Shown here: piece after piece, positions 37,302 to 47,483 of the stretch
Layout: every line of letters starts with the position of its first letter
Numbering within the stretch: the stretch's first letter is position 1
Source: Actinomadura fibrosa
GTDB taxonomy: Bacteria > Actinomycetota > Actinomycetes > Streptosporangiales > Streptosporangiaceae
Length of the DNA stretch: 64,000 bases
Reading direction: 5' to 3'
NCBI RefSeq assembly: GCF_900659615.1
Contig: NZ_CAACUY010000023.1
Span: forward strand, 1-64,000
Made by a program: the position numbers and the translations under genes
Notes under the pieces: model-generated
Told to the model about the DNA's origin: nothing
The model's database searches: none
Seen by the model: only the letters and a program-made list of their open reading frames with translations

Positions 37302-38108
37302 TTGAGCGTGCTGGACGAGATCATCGAGGGCGTCCGGGCCGATCTCGCGGAACGGCAGCGCGAGGTTCCGCTCGACGCCCTCAAGGAGAAGGCGGCCGCG
37401 GCGCCGGCCCCGCTCGACGCGCTCGCCGCGCTGCGCGGCCAGGGGGTCTCGGTCATCGCCGAGGTCAAGCGCAGCAGCCCGTCCAAGGGCGCTCTCGCCG
37501 CGATCGCCGACCCCGCGGCGCTGGCCCGCGACTACGAGGCCGGCGGCGCCAAGGTGATCAGCGTGCTCACCGAGCGGCGCCGGTTCGGGGGCAGCCTGGA
37601 CGACCTCGCCGCGGTGCGCGCCAACGTCGGGGTCTCCGTGCTGCGCAAGGACTTCATCGTCACCTCCTACCAGCTCTGGGAGGCGCGGGCCCACGGCGCC
37701 GACATGGCGCTGCTGATCGTCGCGGCGCTGCCGCAGGACGCGCTCGTCTCGCTGGTCGAGCGGGCCGAGTCGATCGGGCTGCTGCCGCTGGTCGAGGTGC
37801 ACACCGAGGAGGAGGCGGAGCGCGCCGTCGAGGCGGGCGCCAAGGTCATCGGCGTGAACGCCCGCGACCTGCGCACCCTCCAGGTCGACCGGGGCGTGTT
37901 CGCCCGGGTCGCGCCGCTGATCCCGAAGGACGTCGTCAAGGTCGCCGAGTCCGGCGTGCGGGGGCCGCACGACCTGCTCGCGTACGCCTCCAGCGGCGCC
38001 GACGCGGTGCTGGTGGGGGAGAGCCTGGTGATCGGCAAGGACCCGCGGTCCGCGGTCGCCGACCTCGTCGCCGCCGGTGCGCACCCGGCGCTGCGCCAGA
38101 GCGGCTGA
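37302..38108 (+). CDS. trpC: Indole-3-glycerol phosphate synthase
   Basis: Closes the indole ring in tryptophan synthesis. 268 residues from a TTG start at 37302 ([19 protein letters not shown]), chosen because family proteins begin here and GAGGGGG lies at 37286-37292; ATG at 37284 is an alternative. Barrel motifs: [60 protein letters not shown], and [13 protein letters not shown]. First of trpC-trpB-trpA. No trpF is nearby (see priA). Confidence 0.95.
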   Translation: MSVLDEIIEGVRADLAERQREVPLDALKEKAAAAPAPLDALAALRGQGVSVIAEVKRSSPSKGALAAIADPAALARDYEAGGAKVISVLTERRRFGGSLDDLAAVRANVGVSVLRKDFIVTSYQLWEARAHGADMALLIVAALPQDALVSLVERAESIGLLPLVEVHTEEEAERAVEAGAKVIGVNARDLRTLQVDRGVFARVAPLIPKDVVKVAESGVRGPHDLLAYASSGADAVLVGESLVIGKDPRSAVADLVAAGAHPALRQSG

Positions 38109-38129
38109 CGGACCGAGTAGGGTACGGCC

Positions 38130-38183
38130 ATGCAGGTTGAGCCGCTGCACGAGCGATGGCGGGCTTGTCCGAAGTCCCACTGA
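38130..38183 (+). CDS. Possible 17-residue micro-ORF between trpC and trpB
   Basis: An ATG at 38130 opens a short frame [17 protein letters not shown] ending at TGA 38181-38183. Streptomyces carry the small trpM gene in this position; the peptide here is shorter and I cannot show homology. It has one Trp. It could be a leader peptide for trpB or chance. Confidence 0.3.
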   Translation: MQVEPLHERWRACPKSH

Positions 38184-38223
38184 CCGGATCGCCCTTCGAC
38201 GCACGACAGGACGCGTTTCTCTC

Positions 38224-39449
<1,226 letters not shown>

Positions 39450-39453
<4 letters not shown>

Positions 39454-40274
39454 CCGCCCAGACCGCCTACGACCGGGCCCGCGCCGAGGACCGCGCCGCC
39501 CTCGTCGGCTACCTGCCCGCCGGGTTCCCCACGGTCGACGGCGCCGTCGAGGCCGCGAAGACCATGGTGGACGCGGGCTGCGACGTCATCGAGATCGGCC
39601 TGCCCTACACCGACCCGATGATGGACGGCCCCGTCATCCAGGACGCCGTCCACCAGGCGCTCGTCGGCGGCGTCCGCGTCGCCGACGTGTTCCGCACGGT
39701 CGAGGCGGTCGCCGCGACCGGCGTCCCGACGCTCGTCATGACGTACTGGAACCCCGTCGACCACTACGGCGTGGACGCGTTCGCCCGCGACCTCGCCGGG
39801 GCGGGCGGGGCCGGGCTGATCACGCCGGACCTCGGCCCGGAGGAGGGCGGCGACTGGCTGGAGGCGTCCGAGGCGCACGGCCTGGACCGCGTCTTCCTGG
39901 TCGCGCTCAGCTCCACCGACGAGCGCATCGAGTCGATCACGGCCGCGTGCCGCGGGTTCGTCTACGCGGCCTCGCTGATGGGCGTCACCGGCGCCCGCAC
40001 CGCCGTCGACACCGGCGCGCCGCGGCTGGTGGAGCGCACCCGCGCGATCATCGGGAAGCGGGCGCCGGACGCGGGCGGGACGCTGCCCGTCGGGCTCGGC
40101 CTCGGCGTCGGCAACGGCGCCCAGGCCGCCGAGGTCGCCCGGTTCGCCGACGGCGTCATCGTCGGGTCCGCGTTCGTCCGCCGCCTCCTGGACGCCCCCG
40201 ACCTGGCCACCGGCCTGGCGGGGCTCCGCGCCCTCACCGAGGAGCTCGCGGAAGGCGTCCGCAAGGGCCGCTGA
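39450..40274 (+). CDS. trpA: Tryptophan synthase alpha chain
   Basis: Releases indole from indole-3-glycerol phosphate and channels it to TrpB. 274 residues from GTG 39450. Barrel motifs: [99 protein letters not shown]. At the second phosphate-site position the usual GFG/GFGI reads GLGV. Last trp gene here; followed by a long hairpin terminator. Confidence 0.96.
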
Positions 40275-40306
40275 ACCGCTTCCCGGGGGAGCACGCTCCA
40301 ACGCGG

Positions 40307-40354
40307 GACGACGTCCGTGAAAGCGCCGGATTCCGGGCTTTCACGGACGTCGTC
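40307..40354 (+). terminator. Long perfect hairpin after trpA
   Basis: Two 18-base arms (40307-40324, 40337-40354) pair without mismatch, and the 12-base loop contains a further CCGG/CCGG pairing. There is no T-run, as in many actinobacterial terminators. Confidence 0.75.
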
Positions 40355-40464
40355 CGCCGTTCCGGGAACTCACCGGCGGCGCCGATCGGTTCATGCTTGT
40401 GGTGCCCCCGCTCTCCCGTAGGGTGTGTTCGCCGACCCAGCGAGGCGGTCCTGGAGGGATTCCG

Positions 40465-40959
40465 ATGACGCAAGAGACGAAGGCCCGGGAACGGGGCGCG
40501 GCGGCCGCGCCGCCGCCGCTGCCGCCGCTGTGGTTCCAGGCGGCCGCGTGGATCCTGACCCTGGCCGGGCTCGGGATCTCGGTCTACCTGACGGTCGCGC
40601 ACTACGACGACGACGCGCTGGTGTGCTCGGCGTCGGCCACCGTGGACTGCCACGCCGTCACCACCAGCAAGTACTCCGAGCTGCTCGGCGTCCCGATGCC
40701 GCTGCTCGGGCTGGCGTTCTTCGTCGCGTTCGCCGCGCTGATCACGCCGTGGGCGCTGCGGTCGACGTGGCCGCCGCTGCGCTGGGGACGGATCGCGAGC
40801 ACGTCCGTGGGCGTGCTGATGGTCGTCTACCTCGTCACCGTCGAACTGGCGATCCTGCACAAGATCTGCCTGTGGTGCACCGGGGTCCACGTCGTCACTA
40901 TCCTGCTCTTCATCCTCGTTCTGTTCGACGAGTTCCGGCGGATCGGTCAGGTCGACTAG
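40465..40959 (+). CDS. Vitamin K epoxide reductase family protein
   Basis: 164 residues with four membrane helices. It reoxidises DsbA-like thiol oxidases using quinone. The first periplasm-facing pair is in VCSASATVDCHAVTTSKYSE, with the family's GVPMPLLGLAFF next, and the quinone-side CxxC is KICLWCTGVH. In actinobacteria VKOR replaces DsbB. Followed at once by a DsbA-like gene, its likely partner. ATG at 40465. Confidence 0.93.
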   Translation: MTQETKARERGAAAAPPPLPPLWFQAAAWILTLAGLGISVYLTVAHYDDDALVCSASATVDCHAVTTSKYSELLGVPMPLLGLAFFVAFAALITPWALRSTWPPLRWGRIASTSVGVLMVVYLVTVELAILHKICLWCTGVHVVTILLFILVLFDEFRRIGQVD

Positions 40960-41015
40960 TCCCGCCGGGCCCGCGCCGCGCGACGGTGGCGCGGCACCCA
41001 CGCATAGGAGAACCA

Positions 41016-41792
41016 ATGAGCAAGGCCGCACGAGAGCGGTCCGCGAGGGACCGCCTGGCCGCGGAGCGCAAGCGGCAGGCGGCGCGGGAGAGGCAGCGGC
41101 GGCTGCTCGCCATCGTCATCGGGTCCGTGGTCGCGGTGGCGGCGGTCGTCGTGGCCACCGTCCTGATCATGAACCAGCGGGAGAAGAACGGGAAGGCCGA
41201 GGTCCACCAGGGCGCGCTCGCCCCGCTCAGCCGCGAGGCCGACGGCTCCATCGTCATGGCCAAGGCGGGCGTGACCAAGCCGGTGCTGGAGATCTTCGAG
41301 GACTTCCAGTGCCCGATCTGCAAGCAGTTCGAGGAGTCCAGCGGCTCGACCGTCGAGCAGCTCGCCGCCGAGGGCAAGGTGAAGGTCGTCTACCGGCCGT
41401 TCCACCTGTTCGGCCAGCAGAAGGACCCCGTCAGGATCAACTCGCTGCGGTCGGCCGAGGCGGCGCTCTGCGTCCCCGCCGACAAGTGGATCTCCTACCA
41501 CGACGCGCTCTTCAAGTTCCAGCCCGCCGAGGGCACCAAGGGCTTCTCGCCCGACGACCTCGTCAAGTGGGGCAAGGACGTCGGCGTCACCGACCCGAAC
41601 TTCGAGAAGTGCGTCCGGGACGAGCAGAAGAAGTCCCAGGTCGACTCCATGACCAAGTACGCCCTGGAGACCCGGAAGGTCGAGGGCACGCCCACCGTGT
41701 TCCTGGACGGCCAGGCGCTCGACCTCCAGAGCCAGCTCATGAGCCCCGACGGCCTGAAGGCGGCCGTCACCGCGGCCGGGGCCGGCAAGTGA
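41016..41792 (+). CDS. Membrane-anchored DsbA-like thiol oxidoreductase
   Basis: 258 residues: a basic cytosolic N-terminus, one membrane helix (LAIVIGSVVAVAAVVVATVL), then a thioredoxin-fold domain. The active site is EDFQCPICKQFE and the cis-Pro loop is EGTPTVFLDG. A further pair of cysteines (ALCVPAD, FEKCVRD) may form a structural disulfide. AGGAG precedes ATG 41016. Encoded 56 bases after VKOR; likely introduces disulfides into exported proteins. Confidence 0.92.
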   Translation: MSKAARERSARDRLAAERKRQAARERQRRLLAIVIGSVVAVAAVVVATVLIMNQREKNGKAEVHQGALAPLSREADGSIVMAKAGVTKPVLEIFEDFQCPICKQFEESSGSTVEQLAAEGKVKVVYRPFHLFGQQKDPVRINSLRSAEAALCVPADKWISYHDALFKFQPAEGTKGFSPDDLVKWGKDVGVTDPNFEKCVRDEQKKSQVDSMTKYALETRKVEGTPTVFLDGQALDLQSQLMSPDGLKAAVTAAGAGK

Positions 41793-41817
41793 CCGGCTGA
41801 GCGGCCCCCGAGCATCC

Positions 41818-41856
41818 CGGCGCCGCGCCGTTCCGCCCTGGAACGGCGCGGCGCCG
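41818..41856. terminator. Perfect 17-bp hairpin after the first dsbA-like gene
   Basis: Arms 41818-41834 and 41840-41856 are exact complements with a five-base loop. No T-run. Confidence 0.75.
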
Positions 41857-41920
41857 CCGTCCTCGCCGCCGGACGCTCGTACGCTGCTCGCAAGCAGGTG
41901 ACGGGCCGATCGGGGGATCG

Positions 41921-42727
41921 ATGAAGAGGGCCGGAGGGCACCATGCCGCGGGGCGGCGGGGCGGGCGGAAGCGGGCACGGAAGGAGCGCGCGGCACGGCA
42001 CGCGCTCATGATCGGCATCGGGGCCGTCACGGCGGCCGCGGCCGGTGTCGCGATGGTCGTCGTCGTGGCCGCGCGGCACGGCGGCGAGCGGACCGTCGGC
42101 GCCTACGACGGCGCCCTCGCGCCCGCCGTGCGGCAGCGGGACGGGTCGGTCGCCATGGCCGCCGCCGGGGTCGCCAAGCCCGTCCTGGAGCTGTACGAGG
42201 ACTTCCAGTGCCCCGCCTGCCTGTCCTTGGAGGAGCGGCAGGGCGGCACGATCAAGGAGCTCGCCGCGCAGGGCAAGGCCCGCGTCGTGTACCGGCCGTT
42301 CCAGCTCTTCCAGCAGGAACCGCTGATGTCGAACTCGCGGCGTGCCGCGAACGCCGCCGCCTGCGCGCCCGCCGGGCGCTGGGTCGCCTACCACGACAAG
42401 CTCTACGCCAACCAGCCCGAGGAGGGCACCGTCGGCTTCACCACCCCGGACCTGATCCGGTGGGCCGCCGAGGTCGGCATCCGGGACGCCGCGTTCGGCG
42501 CGTGCGTCCGCCAGTACCAGCGCATGAAGGCCGTCGACCAGGCGTCCGCGCACGCGGGCCGCGCGGGCGTCAACGCCACCCCGTACCTCGCGCTCAACGG
42601 CGCGAAGGTCGGCGACGAGGCGCTCGACTCGCCGGACGCCCTGAAGGAGGCCGTCGCGGACGCCGCCGCCGGCCGTCCGGTGCCGCGCCGCACCGCCATC
42701 ACCGGCACCCTGTCCGCGCGGCACTGA
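41921..42727 (+). CDS. Second membrane-anchored DsbA-like protein
   Basis: 268 residues, a paralogue of the gene before it with the same plan: basic N-terminus, one helix (ALMIGIGAVTAAAAGVAMVV), thioredoxin fold. The active site differs (EDFQCPACLSLE, CPAC versus CPIC), as does the cis-Pro loop (NATPYLALNG). The conserved second cysteine pair is AACAPAG and GACVRQ. A terminator separates it from the first, so the two may be expressed differently. Confidence 0.9.
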   Translation: MKRAGGHHAAGRRGGRKRARKERAARHALMIGIGAVTAAAAGVAMVVVVAARHGGERTVGAYDGALAPAVRQRDGSVAMAAAGVAKPVLELYEDFQCPACLSLEERQGGTIKELAAQGKARVVYRPFQLFQQEPLMSNSRRAANAAACAPAGRWVAYHDKLYANQPEEGTVGFTTPDLIRWAAEVGIRDAAFGACVRQYQRMKAVDQASAHAGRAGVNATPYLALNGAKVGDEALDSPDALKEAVADAAAGRPVPRRTAITGTLSARH

Positions 42728-42743
42728 CGGCGCCGTCCGGGCC

Positions 42744-42772
42744 CCGCGGGACGCGCTCCTGACGTCCCGCGG
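42744..42772 (+). terminator. Hairpin after the second dsbA-like gene
   Basis: Arms 42744-42753 and 42763-42772, 10 bp perfect, loop of nine bases, no T-run. Confidence 0.65.
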
Positions 42773-42864
42773 CGGTCTCGGACGGATGTCCGCCGGGTGG
42801 CGATCCGGGGTCCTTGGCGGGGACGCGCGCCCGGCGCCCGCCGGAGGCGGTAACGTCAACGCCC

Positions 42865-44331
42865 ATGCAGCCGCTCGCCTCCATCCCGAGTCCCTCGCAG
42901 GGCGTCTGGCACCTCGGGTTCATCCCGATCCGCGCCTACGCCATCATGATCATCATTGGCATCGTCGTCGCGGTCTGGCTCGGCGAGCGGCGGTGGGCCG
43001 CCAAGGGCGGCACACCCGGCGTGATCATCGACGTGGCGGTGTGGGCCGTGCCGTTCGGCCTGGTCGGCGGCCGCCTCTACCATGTGATCACCGACTACCA
43101 GCGCTACTTCGGCGAGCACGGCGACCCGGAGCGGGCCCTGGAGATCTGGCAGGGCGGCCTCGGCATCTGGGGCGCCGTCGTGCTCGGCGCGGTCGGCGCG
43201 GTGATCGGCTGCCGCCGCCGCGGGATCTCGGTGCTCGCCCTCGGCGACGCCGTCGCCCCCGGCATCGCCCTCGCCCAGGCCATCGGCCGGTGGGGCAACT
43301 ACTGGAACCAGGAGCTGTACGGTCGTCCGCTGGACGCCTTCTGGGCCATCAGGATCGACCGCGACAACCGCCCGCGGCTGCCCGACGACGGCGGCCTGGC
43401 CCCGCTCGACCCCAAGTACGCCGACGTCGCGACCTACCACCCGACGTTCCTGTACGAGTCGCTGTGGTGCATCGGCGTCGCCGTCCTCGTCATCTGGGCC
43501 GACCGCCGCTTCAAGCTCACGCACGGCCGCGCGTTCGCCCTCTACGTCGCCGCCTACACGGTCGGCCGTTTCTGGATCGAGGCGCTCCGCATCGACGAGG
43601 CGCACCACTTCCTCGGCCTGCGGCTCAACGACTGGACCTCGATCATCGTGTTCGCCGGCGCGGTCGCCTACCTCTACCTGGCCCGCAACCGCACCGGCCC
43701 CGAGGACGTCAAGGCCCGCTTCCCGGGGGCCGCGAGAGGCGACAAGCCCGCCGAGCCCGTCCCCGCGGGCCTCGGCCCGTCCGCGACCGAGGCCACGGCG
43801 GCGAAGGACACCGAACCCGCGACCGGGGACGCGCCGGAGTCGACCAAGGATTCCGAGCCGTCGGAAGCCCCTGAGCCGTCGAAGGCCCCCGAGGCGCCGG
43901 AGGAGGCGGGAGCTTCGCAGGAGGCCGAGGAGTCGGGGGAGGGGACGTCCGCGCCCGAGCTCGGCAAGAAGGCCGACGCGAAGGAGGCCGAGACCGTCGA
44001 CGACGTCCCGGCGCCCGTCGCGGACACGCCCGAGAACGAGCCGGAGCCCGCGGGGGAACCCGCCGCCGAGCCGGAACCCGCCGAGGACACGCCGGAGAAG
44101 CCCGTCCCAGCCGCCGAGACCGAGCCCGCAGAGCGTGAAGCGGAGCCGGAGACCGAGGCGGAAGCGAAGCCCGGAGCGGACGAGCCGGTGCCCGCGACGT
44201 CGGCGGACGACGCGGCGAAGGGCGACCCCGGAGACGAGCGGAACCACGCCGACGTGCAGAATGACGGCGACGGGACCGCCGACGCCTCCGGGCGCGCCGG
44301 CAAGGGGGAGCCCGTCACGGACGGGAAGTAG
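42865..44331 (+). CDS. lgt: Prolipoprotein diacylglyceryl transferase with long acidic tail
   Basis: Transfers diacylglycerol to the lipobox Cys of prolipoproteins, the step before LspA. The first 290 of 488 residues hold the enzyme: FGLVGGRLYHVITDYQRYF, the signature GRWGNYWNQELYGRPLD, HPTFLYESLW and GRFWIEALRIDEAHHFLGLR. The remaining 200 residues are a Glu/Pro/Ala/Asp-rich, presumably disordered cytosolic tail (EPSEAPEPSKAPEAPEEAG). ATG at 42865. Long acidic Lgt tails occur in other actinobacteria. Confidence 0.94.
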   Translation: MQPLASIPSPSQGVWHLGFIPIRAYAIMIIIGIVVAVWLGERRWAAKGGTPGVIIDVAVWAVPFGLVGGRLYHVITDYQRYFGEHGDPERALEIWQGGLGIWGAVVLGAVGAVIGCRRRGISVLALGDAVAPGIALAQAIGRWGNYWNQELYGRPLDAFWAIRIDRDNRPRLPDDGGLAPLDPKYADVATYHPTFLYESLWCIGVAVLVIWADRRFKLTHGRAFALYVAAYTVGRFWIEALRIDEAHHFLGLRLNDWTSIIVFAGAVAYLYLARNRTGPEDVKARFPGAARGDKPAEPVPAGLGPSATEATAAKDTEPATGDAPESTKDSEPSEAPEPSKAPEAPEEAGASQEAEESGEGTSAPELGKKADAKEAETVDDVPAPVADTPENEPEPAGEPAAEPEPAEDTPEKPVPAAETEPAEREAEPETEAEAKPGADEPVPATSADDAAKGDPGDERNHADVQNDGDGTADASGRAGKGEPVTDGK

Positions 44332-44360
44332 GAGGGGCCGTCGTCGGCCGGGCAGGTGAA

Positions 44361-45077
44361 GTGACGAGCGAGCAGACCGAATCGGCGGAGCACCACCATC
44401 GCCACCGCGACGTCAGCGGGGGCTGGCTGCGCCCCGCCGTGTTCGGCGCGATGGACGGCCTCGTCTCCAACTTCGCGCTGATCGCGGGCATCGCGGGCGG
44501 GCAGGCGAGCCAGAAGGTCATCCTGCTCGCGGGCCTCGCCGGGCTCGCCGCGGGCGCGTTCTCGATGGCGGCCGGGGAGTACATCTCGGTCGCCTCGCAG
44601 AGCGAGCTGGCGCGCGCGGAGATCGAGGTCGAGCGGCTGGAGCTGATCCGGCACCCGGTGGCCGAGCAGCGGGAGCTGGCGCAGGTCTTCGAGGCCCGCG
44701 GCGTGGACGCCGAGACGGCCGCGGAGGTCGCCCGGCAGCTCTCGCGCGACCCGGACGAGGCCCTGGAGGTGCACGCCCGCGAGGAGCTGGGCGTCTCCCC
44801 GGCGGACCTCCCGTCCCCGGTCGTCGCGGCCGGCTCGTCGTTCCTGTCGTTCTCCGTCGGCGCGCTCCTGCCCGTCCTGCCCTACCTGCTGGGCGCCACG
44901 AACCTGTGGCCCGCGGCGGGCCTGGCGGCCCTCGGCCTGTTCCTCGCGGGCGCGATCGTGTCCCGGGTCACGACCCGGGCGTGGTGGTACGGCGGGCTCC
45001 GCCAGCTGGCCTTCGGCGCCGCCGCCGCGGCGATCACCTACGGGGTCGGCGCGCTGATCGGCACCAACGGGTTGTGA
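44361..45077 (+). CDS. VIT1/CCC1-family membrane transporter
   Basis: 238 residues with five predicted membrane helices. The N-terminus is His-rich (EHHHRHRDVSGGWLRPAVFG), then AMDGLVSNFALIAGIAGG and AGLAAGAFSMAAGEYISVAS, which are the family signatures for Fe2+/Mn2+ carriers. A cytosolic helical insert with many Glu residues (ARAEIEVERLELIRHPVAEQ) is the metal-binding domain of the family. GTG start 44361. Direction and metal are inferred. Confidence 0.9.
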   Translation: MTSEQTESAEHHHRHRDVSGGWLRPAVFGAMDGLVSNFALIAGIAGGQASQKVILLAGLAGLAAGAFSMAAGEYISVASQSELARAEIEVERLELIRHPVAEQRELAQVFEARGVDAETAAEVARQLSRDPDEALEVHAREELGVSPADLPSPVVAAGSSFLSFSVGALLPVLPYLLGATNLWPAAGLAALGLFLAGAIVSRVTTRAWWYGGLRQLAFGAAAAAITYGVGALIGTNGL

Positions 45078-45099
45078 CCCCGCAATAAACGCCTCAAAA

Positions 45100-45113
45100 C
45101 CCCCTTTTGGGGG
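45100..45113 (+). terminator. Small terminator-like hairpin
   Basis: CCCCC-TTTT-GGGGG hairpin 23 bases after the VIT1-like stop, preceded by AAAA on the plus strand. Short stem, moderate support. Confidence 0.45.
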
Positions 45114-45148
45114 CCGCGGGTGCGGCGGGGGCGCTAAGCTCCCGAGTC

Positions 45149-45952
45149 GTGATCGAGGCTCGTGACACAGGCTCCCCCGAGGCGCCCCGGACCGGTGCCG
45201 GGCGGGACTTCTGGCCGGCGGACGACCAGCCCGCCCGCAAGCGCCCCAGCCCGAAACTGCTCTACGGCGCCGTGGCCGCCGTGGTCGTGGTGGTGATCGC
45301 CGTCGTGGCGGCGGTCGTGCTGTCCGGCGGCGGCGGTGACGAGAAGAAGGCCGCGAACAAGAACGTCCTGCCGACGGCCTACACGCCCGACTTCAGCGGC
45401 GAGGGCTTCAGCAGGCTCGCCACGCGCACCGCGGACCCGCGCCCCATCACGGAGGGGGAGGCGCTGTCCGGCGACGCCAAGACCCTCACGTCCGCCAAGT
45501 ACACGCTGAACCTGGCGGCCTCGAACCTCACCGGCGACTGCAAGAGCGTCACGTGGGGCGCCCGCCTCCAGGGCGACCTGCAGAAGTACGGCTGCTCGCA
45601 GATCCTGCGCGGCGCCTACGTGAGCGGCGACAAGAAGTTCGTCGGGCAGTTCATCGTGGTCAACCTCGCGACCGAGGAAGGGGTCAAGCAGATCCAGCGC
45701 GACCTCGACCGCGCGACCGGCGCCGGATGGATCGAGCCGCTCAACCCGCCGGGGGTGCCCGCGTTCGGCTCCGGCTTCAGCGCCGCCTACGCCAAGACCT
45801 ACGGCCACTACGCCGTGATCACGTGGGTGGAGCGGGCCGGCGGCGCCCAGCCCGCCTCGCTGAACGAGATGATCGACGTGAGCCTCGTCGTCGAGAAGCC
45901 CGCCGACTTCGTGTGGGGACGCCTCGACCTCGCCGGCGGGAAGCAGCGGTGA
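45149..45952 (+). CDS. Membrane-anchored extracytoplasmic protein, paralogue A
   Basis: 267 residues from GTG 45149: cytosolic N-terminus, one helix (LLYGAVAAVVVVVIAVVAAV), then a domain of about 190 residues with two cysteines, GDCKSVTWGARLQGDL and KYGCSQILRGAY, likely disulfide-bonded. The extracellular domain is clearly related to that of the next gene (matching DC...WGA...GC...Y and GFSAAYAKTYGHYAVITWVE). Function unknown. Placed beside lgt and the thiol oxidases. Confidence 0.8.
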   Translation: MIEARDTGSPEAPRTGAGRDFWPADDQPARKRPSPKLLYGAVAAVVVVVIAVVAAVVLSGGGGDEKKAANKNVLPTAYTPDFSGEGFSRLATRTADPRPITEGEALSGDAKTLTSAKYTLNLAASNLTGDCKSVTWGARLQGDLQKYGCSQILRGAYVSGDKKFVGQFIVVNLATEEGVKQIQRDLDRATGAGWIEPLNPPGVPAFGSGFSAAYAKTYGHYAVITWVERAGGAQPASLNEMIDVSLVVEKPADFVWGRLDLAGGKQR

Positions 45953-46004
45953 ACCGGCCGGGAACGGACGCCGCACCGGCCCGCGGGCAGTAGTCTGCGC
46001 CGTC

Positions 46005-47483
46005 GTGGACGCCGATGAACCGGGCCGCCGCAAGGGCGGCCCCCGCCGCACCCCGGCGAGCCGGACCGGCCGCCAGCCCGCCCAGCGCAGGACGCTGGGC
46101 CGCCCGGCCGCGCCGCGCCGCGCCGGGTCGTCCGGCGGACCCCGCCCGGAACGTTCCGGACGCCGGTCCCGGCCCGCGCCTCCCCAGGCCGAGCCCGTCC
46201 AGTACGACGAACCCGGCTACGACGCGACCGGATACGAGTCGGCTGGTTACGGGACGCCCGGGTACGAGGCAGGCGGGTACGACGCGACCGGGTACGGCGA
46301 CGCCGGATACGGCGATCAGGGCTACCAGGACCCGCAATATCAGGACGCCCCGTACGCCGGTGCCCCAACGCCGGCACAGCCTTACCAAGACCCGGGTTAC
46401 TCGGGCGGCGGCTACCAAGACGCCAGGTATCAGGACGCCGGGTACCAGGAGGCTGGCTACCAGGACGCCGGGTATCAGGGTGGCGAGTATCCCGAGGTCG
46501 CCTACGAGGAGTCCGGTGCGGCGGACGTCCAGCCTGCGAAGCGGGCCCCGGGGCGCAAGGGGAAGGCTCAGCAGCGGGGTAAGGGTGGAGCGGTCCGCAA
46601 GGGTGCCAAGGCGCCTCAGCAACGTCCCGCCAAGAAGGGCCGGGGCGGCGTCGTCAAGCCGCCCGCCGCGTCCACCGCGCCCCCTCCGCCCGCGGCGGCT
46701 CCAGTGCCTGGGAGTCGTCCTGCCGGACGGGCCGGAAAGGCGCTCGCCGGGCCGAAACTGTATTTCGGCGCCGCGGGAGCGCTCGGCGCGGTCGTGACCA
46801 TCGGGTTGGCCGCCGTGGCCGTCCTCGGCGGTGGCGGAGACGATCAGCAGGGGCGCCGGGCCCCCGCCGCGCCGCCCGCCGGCGCCGCCGCGACCGGCCC
46901 GTCGCCCGCGTCCTACTCCAGCTCGGGGTCGTCCGCCGCCTACGCGGCCATCGCGGCGCGGACCTCGGACGCGGCGCCGCTGACCGAGGCGGAGGCGTTC
47001 CCCGAGTCGGCGTCGAGCGTGTCCGTCCCGGACGGGTCCGGGAAGCTGACGCTGCGGGCCAAGAAGCTGGACCGCGACTGCTCGGCGGCCGTGTGGGGCG
47101 CCACCGTGGCGGCCGACCTGGCCAAGGGCGGCTGCACGCAGGCGGCCCGGACCCTCTACGCCGACACGAAGCGGGGCTACGGGCTGGCGGTCGCGGTGTT
47201 CAACCTGGCGGGCTCGGCCGACGCCGACCGGTTCGTGGAGACCCTCGACCAGAGCCGCGGCGGCGGTTTCGTCCGGCCGCTGAGCGCGCCCGCGCCGCTC
47301 GCCTCGTTCGGGCAGGGCTTCGGGATGGCCCGCGGCCTGGCGGAGGGCCACTACGCGGTGGTCGCCTGGGCGCAGCGCCTCGACGGCCGCGGCGACGAGA
47401 CCGACGAGACGCTGCTGTCGCTGCTGATCGAGGGCGGGAAGGCCCCCGCCGTCCTCGGCCGCGCCGCCGGCGCCGGGCACTGA
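46005..47483 (+). CDS. Membrane-anchored protein with Tyr-rich repeats, paralogue B
   Basis: 492 residues from GTG 46005. The cytosolic part (about 255 residues) has a basic start, then about 17 tyrosine repeats (GYDATGY, GYQDAGY, QDARYQDAGY; residues 65-165) and a Lys/Arg/Gly-rich stretch (GRKGKAQQRGKGGAVRKG). A helix (FGAAGALGAVVTIGLAAVAV) and an extracellular domain homologous to paralogue A follow, with the same Cys pair (DCSAAVWGA and GGCTQAARTLY). The repeat region looks disordered and could self-associate; that is inference. Confidence 0.8.
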   Translation: MDADEPGRRKGGPRRTPASRTGRQPAQRRTLGRPAAPRRAGSSGGPRPERSGRRSRPAPPQAEPVQYDEPGYDATGYESAGYGTPGYEAGGYDATGYGDAGYGDQGYQDPQYQDAPYAGAPTPAQPYQDPGYSGGGYQDARYQDAGYQEAGYQDAGYQGGEYPEVAYEESGAADVQPAKRAPGRKGKAQQRGKGGAVRKGAKAPQQRPAKKGRGGVVKPPAASTAPPPPAAAPVPGSRPAGRAGKALAGPKLYFGAAGALGAVVTIGLAAVAVLGGGGDDQQGRRAPAAPPAGAAATGPSPASYSSSGSSAAYAAIAARTSDAAPLTEAEAFPESASSVSVPDGSGKLTLRAKKLDRDCSAAVWGATVAADLAKGGCTQAARTLYADTKRGYGLAVAVFNLAGSADADRFVETLDQSRGGGFVRPLSAPAPLASFGQGFGMARGLAEGHYAVVAWAQRLDGRGDETDETLLSLLIEGGKAPAVLGRAAGAGH

